Source: CAYFPS01 sp964345075
Lineage (GTDB): Bacteria; CAIWAD01
NCBI GenBank assembly: GCA_964345075.1
Contig: CAYFPS010000002.1
Coordinates: forward strand, 186,001 to 250,000
Length of the DNA stretch: 64,000 nucleotides
Direction: 5' to 3'
Of this stretch, positions 59,500 to 64,000 are shown in pieces. Position numbers and translations under genes: made by a program. A model generated the notes under the pieces. The model searched no databases, was not told the origin of the DNA, and saw only the letters and a list, made by a program, of their open reading frames with translations. How positions within the stretch are numbered: the stretch's first letter is position 1; each line of letters opens with the position of its first letter.

Positions 59500-60323
59500 A
59501 ATGTGTCCTCCGCCCTTCTTTGCGCCCGGACCAGCAGGCAGCCGCCATAGGCCCTGGGCAGCATCAGGTCGATCTGATTGAGCAGCCGGACCGGCAGAAT
59601 AAGCAGTGGCATCCAGACAAGGACAATGGGCAGAGTCCAGTTGCCTTTGGAGAGCAGCCACATGGGAAAGCGCACACCCAGCCGCCAGCCAATGCCTCCA
59701 AAGAAGCCATAGGTCGGGCGTATCACAATCTCGCTGAATCCGGCCTTCTCAAGGCGCTCGCGAATCATGCTGTGCTTGTAACCTTCCCGCGCGTGTTCGC
59801 CCACATTGTGTTCACCGAACTCGACCTTATCCATGGGCATGCTTTCGGCGACAGCCGGCGTGTGCAGGAGCAGCAGGCCTCCGGGCTTCAGTGCGCGCCC
59901 AAAGGAATTCAGGACAGCTTGATCATCATGTATGTGTTCGATGACATCCACGTTGAGCACCAGGTCAAAACGCTCCTGGTCCGCAAGTGTGAGCAGATCG
60001 GCAACGCGAGCCTGAATACTGTTGATGCCGGCAGCCGAGCAGAGTTCATTCAACTGTGTGATACAGGCCGGATTGATATCCACGCTTTCAACCTGGGCAT
60101 CGGGAAAAAGCTCATGCAGCTGCAGGGCGTACTGTCCATAGCCCGTTCCGGCATCCAGGATTCTCTGCGGCTTCCTGCCATCCCTTCTGATTGCCCTTAG
60201 CCCGGCCCTGACTTCCAGCTCTCTTAAGAAAACCTGCCGGGCCAGAAAGAACATCAGCTTCTTCAGCCAGAGACTGCGCAGAAAGATTCTGGCCATGCGG
60301 CCTTTGATTGGTTCATATTCCAT
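59496..60323 (-). CDS. Class I SAM-dependent methyltransferase with hydrophobic C-terminus
   Basis: A 275-residue methyltransferase. Motif I is ILDAGTGYGQYALQL, then VESVDINPACITQLNEL, and LVLNVDVIEHIHDDQAVL. It ends in a strongly hydrophobic stretch (LPIVLVWMPLLILPVRLLNQIDL), so it may sit on the membrane and act on a lipid or quinone. The substrate is unknown. It heads the run methyltransferase-kinase-carbonic anhydrase-NlpC, with a 4-bp overlap to the kinase. Confidence 0.75.
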   Translation of the reverse strand: MEYEPIKGRMARIFLRSLWLKKLMFFLARQVFLRELEVRAGLRAIRRDGRKPQRILDAGTGYGQYALQLHELFPDAQVESVDINPACITQLNELCSAAGINSIQARVADLLTLADQERFDLVLNVDVIEHIHDDQAVLNSFGRALKPGGLLLLHTPAVAESMPMDKVEFGEHNVGEHAREGYKHSMIRERLEKAGFSEIVIRPTYGFFGGIGWRLGVRFPMWLLSKGNWTLPIVLVWMPLLILPVRLLNQIDLMLPRAYGGCLLVRAQRRAEDTL

Positions 60324-60722
60324 GAAGTGAAAATAAGTGAATCAAAGGGAATGCATGTGCCCGATTTTAGACAGTGCTGACGCATGTTAAGGAGTCGAGA
60401 AATGGTCTTCTTGTTGATAATCAACAGACTTGTCTTTGGTATGAAAGTTGCTGTGCCTTTGGTGTCCTTAAACCTGCTGGTGCAATGCCGGCATTCCGGT
60501 TCGCACAAAAGCGAATCACAACACATATGGCGGTTTTCGTCTTTCAGCCTGTCCCGTCCCGATGCGGCCCAGGCGAGGTGCAGCCAGGACACTCGGGGGT
60601 CGGCCTTCTGGTAGATCCAGTGGCGTCGAATGAAGTCCGGATTTCAGCCCGTCCCGCACCGGAGGATGAAACTGTTCTTTGAAGATGCCGGCATTCGCCG
60701 GCATCTTCATTATGTTCTGGCC
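60324..60722. other. 399-bp intergenic region upstream of cupin gene
   Basis: There is no convincing gene; the reading frames here are short and lack family patterns. It contains a perfect 12-bp hairpin at 60681-60708. AT-rich DNA around 60325-60430 may hold the promoters of the divergent methyltransferase and cupin genes, but I cannot place them. Confidence 0.5.
60681..60708 (+). promoter_or_regulatory. Perfect 12-bp hairpin before the cupin gene
   Basis: GAAGATGCCGGC pairs with GCCGGCATCTTC around ATTC. It lies 14 bp before the ATG at 60723, so it could hide the ribosome-binding region or act as an attenuator. A T run is lacking, so it is not a classical terminator. Confidence 0.5.
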
Positions 60723-61076
60723 ATGAGTGCTTTCCTTACAGAAGAGCGCCCCTGGGGCCGTTACACCGTACTTTCCGATGAAGACACCCACAAGGTCAAG
60801 CGAATTGAAGTGACTCCGGGCAAGCGCTTGAGCTATCAGCGTCATCAGAAGCGTGCCGAACACTGGTACATGGTCAGTGGGCAGGCAAAGGTAACTCTGG
60901 ACGGACGCGAGATTCTGCTGGAGGCTGGCCAGGCGGTGGACAGTCCGCTGGGGAGCTGGCACCGGATAGAGAATCCCGGCACTGCCACTCTTTGTTTCAT
61001 CGAAGTGCAGACAGGCAGCTATTTCGGTGAGGACGATATTGAGCGTTCCGAGGATGACTTCGGGCGTGCCGGCTAA
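60723..61076 (+). CDS. Cupin, mannose-6-phosphate isomerase type II-like
   Basis: A 117-residue single cupin: ERPWGRYTVLSDEDTHKVKRIEVTPGKRLSYQRHQKRAEHWYMVSGQAKVTLDGREILLEAGQAVDSPLGSWHRIENPG gives two cupin motifs with the metal-binding histidines. This is the C-terminal isomerase half of ManC/AlgA proteins in stand-alone form, acting on mannose-6-phosphate. No guanylyltransferase domain is nearby. Start ATG 60723 was chosen over upstream in-frame ATGs because the family begins with the EERPWG stretch. A weak hairpin follows at about 61084-61111. Confidence 0.75.
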   Translation: MSAFLTEERPWGRYTVLSDEDTHKVKRIEVTPGKRLSYQRHQKRAEHWYMVSGQAKVTLDGREILLEAGQAVDSPLGSWHRIENPGTATLCFIEVQTGSYFGEDDIERSEDDFGRAG

Positions 61077-61437
61077 AAACGGCAAAGGGCCCGCCATTCA
61101 ACGGACCCTTTACTGGTTCAGGAAATCCTGATCCCCCCTGTGTGTTCGCAAGCGTCCTCTAGCCCCCTGAGGACAGTAGAAGTGATTGCAAGTGTCATGC
61201 CAGTTTGTGCTTGCATTTGCACAGCTTTAATCTGACAGAAAATGTCACTCTTTTCGATTCTGACTGTTCAGCATCGGGCGGCTGATGTCGTAAACAGAAC
61301 ACTTTCAGCCTCTTTTCAGAACTATTATTGTCAGCGCAAATTACTTCGCCTGAAAAAATTTCACATCAGCAAATTTTTTCTTGCACGAGTGATCAGGCCC
61401 CCCCATCTTGAACGGACGTATTCGTCAGGGAGGTAGC
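61077..61437. other. 361-bp AT-rich intergenic region upstream of the sulfide-reductase-like gene
   Basis: There is no gene. The left part has an imperfect hairpin AAAGGGCCC/GGACCCTTT (61084-61111), a weak terminator for the cupin gene. The right part (about 61230-61400) is AT-rich, with short repeats such as TCTGACAGAAAATGTCA, and probably holds the promoter. A strong Shine-Dalgarno GGGAGGT precedes the ATG at 61438. Confidence 0.5.
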
Positions 61438-62868
61438 ATGGCCAAAGTGGTCGTCATTGGTGCCGGGTTCGCCGGCCAGACTGCAGCGCTGTATCTGGGC
61501 AAGGCCCTGGGCAGCAAACATTCCGTCACCGTTGTCAACGCCAACGAAAACTTCTACTTCATCCCTTCCTTTGTCTGGGTGGGTACAGGGCGCATGGCAC
61601 CGGAAAAGACCCGTTTTCCACTGAAGCCGGTTTTCGATCGCTTCGGGGTCAAGTTCGTGCAGGGCTGGGCCCATTCGATTGATCCGGTGGAGAAGTACAT
61701 CATCGCCGAACAGCGGGGTGACGCTTCGGGCGACCTGCGCATCGACTATGATTACCTGCTGGTGGCAACCGGTCCGAAGCTCAATTTTGAAGGCACGCCC
61801 GGTCTGGGTCCCAAGGATGGTTTCACGCAGTCGATCTGCACCCTGCCCCACGCGCAGGAGAGCCGCGACAACTATCTGGAAGTCGTCGAGCGACTGAAAA
61901 AGGGTGAGCGGCAGAAGATCGTGATCGGAACCGGCCATCCGGGCGCCACTTGCCAGGGCGCGGCCTTTGAGTACATCAGCAACATCCACAAGGATCTGCT
62001 GGCCAAGGGGCTGCGCGACAAGGTTGATCTACACTGGATCTCCAACGAGCGCGAACTGGGTGACTTCGGGATTCGCGGCATTCAGATGCCGGTCAAGAAA
62101 ACCCGCACCAACAGCAAGGATTTCATGGAAGCCGTCTTCCGTGATGCAGGTATCACCTGGGAAGTGCAGAAAGGCGTCACGGGCATTGAGCCTGGCCGCA
62201 TCAGCTGGACCGACTACACGGATGAAAAGGGCGAAACGGCCTTTGACTTCTCCATGCTGATTCCTCAGTTCACGGGTCAGCGGATGAAGGTTCTGGGCGA
62301 CGAAGCCAATGACGCCAAGCTCTTCAACCCTGCCGGTTTTGTAAAGGTTGACGGCGTATACGGGCTGCCCTATGACAAGCTCGAGAAGAACCCCGATGCC
62401 TGGCCGGGCGTCTATCAGAACCCTGATTTTACAGAGATTTTCGCTGCCGGAATCGCCTTTGCCCCGCCCGGACCGATTTCAATTCCGCACACGACGCCGG
62501 CGGGCATGAGCATCTCCGCCGCGCCGCCCAGAACGGGCATGGTCAGCGGCATTATCGGACGACTTTGCGCCCTGAACATCATCGACCTGGTCGAGAAGGG
62601 ACGCATGACCCACTCCGAGCGCATGACCGAGATGCCGGCAGCCTGCATCGCCTCCATGGGTGACAGCCTGTGGGACGGTAGCGCGGCCACAATCATGATC
62701 TACCCGGTCGTACCCAATTATCGCCGCTATCCCAACGAAGACGGACGCGACGGCTTTGTGACACATCTTGAGATGGGTCTGGCAGGGGCCTGGATGAAGC
62801 GGATGATTCACACAACCTTTATGCACAAGCTGCGCGGCCGTATCGGCTGGCAGTTCATTCCGGAATAG
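61438..62868 (+). CDS. sqr: Sulfide:quinone oxidoreductase-like flavoprotein
   Basis: A 476-residue FAD-dependent pyridine-nucleotide-disulfide-type enzyme. The FAD motif is VVVIGAGFAGQTAALYLGKAL, LLVATGPKLNF follows, and the second domain starts KIVIGTGHPGATCQGAAF. Cysteines near 134, 172 and 403 are in positions fitting the reactive cysteines of sulfide:quinone oxidoreductase. The C-terminal amphipathic end (MKRMIHTTFMHKLRGRIGW) would bind the membrane. It would oxidise sulfide and pass electrons to quinone, but NADH dehydrogenase-like relatives exist. A 38-residue protein follows. Only a near-miss word (GTGACACA, 62758) is present. Confidence 0.82.
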   Translation: MAKVVVIGAGFAGQTAALYLGKALGSKHSVTVVNANENFYFIPSFVWVGTGRMAPEKTRFPLKPVFDRFGVKFVQGWAHSIDPVEKYIIAEQRGDASGDLRIDYDYLLVATGPKLNFEGTPGLGPKDGFTQSICTLPHAQESRDNYLEVVERLKKGERQKIVIGTGHPGATCQGAAFEYISNIHKDLLAKGLRDKVDLHWISNERELGDFGIRGIQMPVKKTRTNSKDFMEAVFRDAGITWEVQKGVTGIEPGRISWTDYTDEKGETAFDFSMLIPQFTGQRMKVLGDEANDAKLFNPAGFVKVDGVYGLPYDKLEKNPDAWPGVYQNPDFTEIFAAGIAFAPPGPISIPHTTPAGMSISAAPPRTGMVSGIIGRLCALNIIDLVEKGRMTHSERMTEMPAACIASMGDSLWDGSAATIMIYPVVPNYRRYPNEDGRDGFVTHLEMGLAGAWMKRMIHTTFMHKLRGRIGWQFIPE

Positions 62869-62877
62869 GAGCGAAGC

Positions 62878-62994
62878 ATGGAAATCACCAAGTCGGACAA
62901 GTTCTGGATGAACTGCAAACTCTTTCAGCTGCTGCGTTTTGTGGTGCTCAACCTCAAGATTCTCAAGGCTGTGGACGCGTCGAAGCGGGCCTGA
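62878..62994 (+). CDS. 38-residue basic small protein after sqr
   Basis: An ORF MEITKSDKFWMNCKLFQLLRFVVLNLKILKAVDASKRA in reading order, with a strong ribosome-binding site (GGAG) 9 bp after the sqr stop. It has a central hydrophobic helix with flanking Lys/Arg, so it may be an amphipathic membrane-associated peptide. It is too short to recognise; its position suggests a partner or accessory of the sulfide reductase. A terminator follows at 63027. Confidence 0.5.
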   Translation: MEITKSDKFWMNCKLFQLLRFVVLNLKILKAVDASKRA

Positions 62995-63026
62995 TGGCTC
63001 GCGGATTCGCAAGTGGATTGCCATTC

Positions 63027-63056
63027 AAGCCGTCCCGGTCACGGGGCGGCTTTTTG
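63027..63056 (+). terminator. Terminator after the sqr operon
   Basis: The stem AAGCCGTCCC with GGGGCGGCTT (one T-G pair) around GGTCAC, then a T run. Confidence 0.8.
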
Positions 63057-63065
63057 TAAAGGGAG

Positions 63066-63890
63066 GTGGACAGGTTGGGCTTTTGCAATCGGGAACTCAA
63101 TCGGGAACTGCTACCCCCGCAATTGTCAAGCGGGGCTGACAAATCGAAAAGTGCAGTCGGGAACTCTGTCGGGAACTGCTACCCCCGCAAATGTCTGACC
63201 CTCCTGACACTCGCCCTTTTAAGCAGCCTGTCGCTGGCACAGGAAGTCCACCACCACGGCGCGCTGAAGAACTTCATGCACAAGGGGGACATCTCCGCGA
63301 AGTATGATCTGCGCGAACTGGAAGCTCTGCCGCACGTATACGCGCTGGGCGCACTGGAAGAGCTGCAGGGTGAGATTCTGATCCTCGACGGGACAGCATT
63401 TGTATCACGGGCTGCGGGTGACAGCGTGCGCATCAGCCAGGACTTCCAGCACCGGGCCAGTCTGCTGGTTTACACGCAAGTTGCGGCATGGGAGGAATCG
63501 GCTGTACCCGACACGCTGAGTGATTCGGGCGCTTTTGAGAAGTGGTTTGCTGAGGAACTGCTGCGTCAAGGCCGTGATACAAATGCTATCACACCCTTTC
63601 TTTTAAGGGGAACAGCAAGCGCCATCGATTGGCATGTGATACAATGGGACAGGGCCGACAGCCTGCACACACACGCCAAGCATGTAGAGTCCGGGCCGCA
63701 TGGCAGCTTTGAAAACATCAGCGGAGAGATTCTGGGCTTTTATTCCCGCCATCACAAGGCAGTCTTCACACATCACACGAGCTTCATGCACATGCATGTG
63801 CTTGGCGGCGACGGAAAACTGGCGGGCCATGTGGATCGCTTGCTGCCGGGCAAAGACATGACCTTGCTGCTGCCTGTGGTGGTGGATTGA
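63066..63890 (+). CDS. budA: Alpha-acetolactate decarboxylase-like exported protein
   Basis: The ORF starts at GTG 63066 and gives 274 residues. The mature part matches acetolactate decarboxylase: HHHGALKNFMHKGDISAKYDL, HVYALGALEELQGEILILDG and the C-terminal HHTSFMHMHVLGGDGKLAGHVDRLLPG, with the paired histidines that hold zinc. BudA makes acetoin from acetolactate. A signal-like segment (CLTLLTLALLSSLSLA) precedes it, which suggests an exported form. The first 45 residues are encoded almost wholly by two copies of the dispersed repeat, so the true start is uncertain; a TTG at 63123 is an alternative. Three TGTAWCAC words (63401, 63574, 63636) lie within it. Confidence 0.7.
   Translation: MDRLGFCNRELNRELLPPQLSSGADKSKSAVGNSVGNCYPRKCLTLLTLALLSSLSLAQEVHHHGALKNFMHKGDISAKYDLRELEALPHVYALGALEELQGEILILDGTAFVSRAAGDSVRISQDFQHRASLLVYTQVAAWEESAVPDTLSDSGAFEKWFAEELLRQGRDTNAITPFLLRGTASAIDWHVIQWDRADSLHTHAKHVESGPHGSFENISGEILGFYSRHHKAVFTHHTSFMHMHVLGGDGKLAGHVDRLLPGKDMTLLLPVVVD
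63085..63127 (+). repeat. Dispersed ~43-bp repeat, copy B
   Basis: Two half-units GCAATCGGGAACTC and ATCGGGAACTGCTACCCCC, then CGCAATTGTC. It matches copy C (63153) closely and copy A (16347) more loosely. Confidence 0.85.
63153..63195 (+). repeat. Dispersed ~43-bp repeat, copy C
   Basis: Starts GCAGTCGGGAACTC and ends CGCAAATGTC. The start-to-start distance from copy B is 68 bp. It lies within the extended N-terminal coding frame of the acetolactate decarboxylase gene. Confidence 0.85.
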
Positions 63891-63950
63891 CTGAAGTCGC
63901 TGGCGTGAGAGCAAAACGGCCGAGCGCCGGGGCTGGCAATCTATAGCCGG

Positions 63951-64000
63951 TCAGCCGATCGCCAGCAGGGCAAACATCATATCGAGGGCGGTCTGGATGT
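63951..64000 (-). CDS. Possible C-terminus of a further minus-strand gene (partial)
   Basis: A minus-strand frame entering from the right edge ends ...IQTALDMMFALLAIG with a TGA at 63951-63953. The 16 visible residues are hydrophobic, like the end of a membrane protein. There is too little sequence to name it. Confidence 0.25.
   Translation of the reverse strand, partial: IQTALDMMFALLAIG

Larger units (their letters stand above)
347..63643. repeat. High-copy 8-bp word TGTAWCAC(G), DNA-uptake-sequence-like
   Basis: Hand count of exact sites, given as plus-strand start. TGTATCAC: 751, 2378, 7751, 8433, 9956, 10757, 14867, 22429, 24365, 28522, 28783, 29821, 30699, 37853, 38715, 39320, 46227, 47567, 49368, 52464, 53552, 56386, 58381, 63401. 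GTGATACA: 1743, 1984, 2069, 2599, 4011, 5043, 8177, 8264, 8699, 9776, 10594, 11272, 11716, 17989, 19185, 22947, 23592, 25745, 27753, 28112, 30766, 39670, 40568, 41762, 42221, 42526, 42691, 45465, 45713, 46127, 47866, 48446, 52663, 53092, 56749, 57496, 60058, 63574, 63636. TGTAACAC: 347, 1074, 9139, 11695, 16638, 17178, 21092, 21775, 30555, 31588, 36863, 41430, 49399, 49830. GTGTTACA: 38828, 39125, 40982, 41557, 43733, 58102. All but two (7751 and 17989) lie in genes. The base after the word is G in about 50 of 83 and A in 19. The sites are seen directly; the uptake role is inference. Confidence 0.9.

Noticed and set aside
60374..60682. A 102-codon plus-strand frame before the cupin gene
   Set aside because: It has no recognisable pattern, a poor start region and no neighbour relation.
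347..63643. TGTAWCAC as a Chi- or KOPS-like polar motif
   Set aside because: The word occurs about equally on both strands and does not change orientation at the putative origin. The coding-strand bias of the TGTAACAC form is explained by its open frames.
1..64000. CRISPR array, insertion sequence or prophage
   Set aside because: There are no regularly spaced repeats with spacers, no transposase or phage structural motifs, and the genes are ordinary chromosomal families.

Overview
The window looks like chromosome from a Gram-negative bacterium with a fairly GC-rich genome (estimated by eye, not computed). Outer-membrane proteins, several lipoproteins and Lgt are encoded. One secreted protein (6442-7278) ends in a C-terminal sorting-type domain of the kind seen in the Fibrobacteres-Chlorobi-Bacteroidetes (FCB) group and related uncultured phyla. 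The histidine kinase with an ETAHQLGTP box and the polyglutamate genes would also fit such a group, but no marker here fixes the phylum. There are no insertion sequences, prophage genes, rRNA genes or CRISPR arrays; one tRNA gene is present.

Layout. 0-6.4 kb (minus): patatin/Omp85 protein, dusB, pdxA, a methyltransferase, ftsE and a truncated ftsX, tightly overlapped. 6.4-8.1 kb: a lamin-tail secreted protein, then about 0.8 kb of non-coding DNA with a duplicated 78-bp element. 8.1-12.5 kb (minus): tricorn-like protease, release-factor-like protein, membrane protein and P-loop kinase. 12.6-14.8 kb (plus): PepSY-type membrane protein, a small periplasmic protein and acyl-CoA dehydrogenase. 14.8-18.7 kb: a VapBC-type module, stand-alone rpsD, an orphan citF and rex. 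19.0-26.8 kb (minus): a long run with a methyltransferase, Nudix, radC, a TatD/radical-SAM fusion, rsmA, mgtE, recO and glyS. 26.9-34.9 kb: murA, a phosphoesterase, a serC-like aminotransferase, a 5'-nucleotidase lipoprotein, a lipoprotein, lipA, tRNA-Lys and an unknown gene. 34.9-35.1 kb: an AT-rich gap with two perfect DnaA boxes. 35.1-45.6 kb: rnz, then (plus) lat, nadE, rsmI, lgt, tmk, ctpA, a HAD phosphatase, a transsulfuration enzyme, a citryl-CoA lyase-like gene and a membrane protein. 45.6-50.4 kb (minus): a poly-gamma-glutamate cluster pgsB-pgsC-pgsW plus a secreted protein and an outer-membrane barrel. 50.7-64 kb: a secreted protein, an epimerase, a phosphopantetheinyl transferase, pgi, resB, NlpC/P60, gamma-carbonic anhydrase, a histidine kinase, a cupin, a sulfide:quinone reductase-like enzyme and an acetolactate decarboxylase-like protein.

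The most striking signal is not a gene. The 8-mer TGTATCAC (63 hand-counted sites, both strands) and its sister TGTAACAC (20 sites) recur about once every 770 bp, almost always inside genes; about 60% are followed by G. Chance would give about two sites per word. The sites are found on both strands, ignore gene function, force codons such as ATA and GTA-TCA, and are accompanied by many one-mismatch versions. This is how a DNA-uptake sequence behaves, so TGTAWCACG is proposed as the uptake (or other genome-marking) word of this lineage.

Genes left of about 35 kb are mostly on the minus strand and those just to the right are on the plus strand, diverging from the two DnaA boxes at 34.9-35.1 kb. 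That makes this gap a candidate replication origin or DnaA-regulated site.
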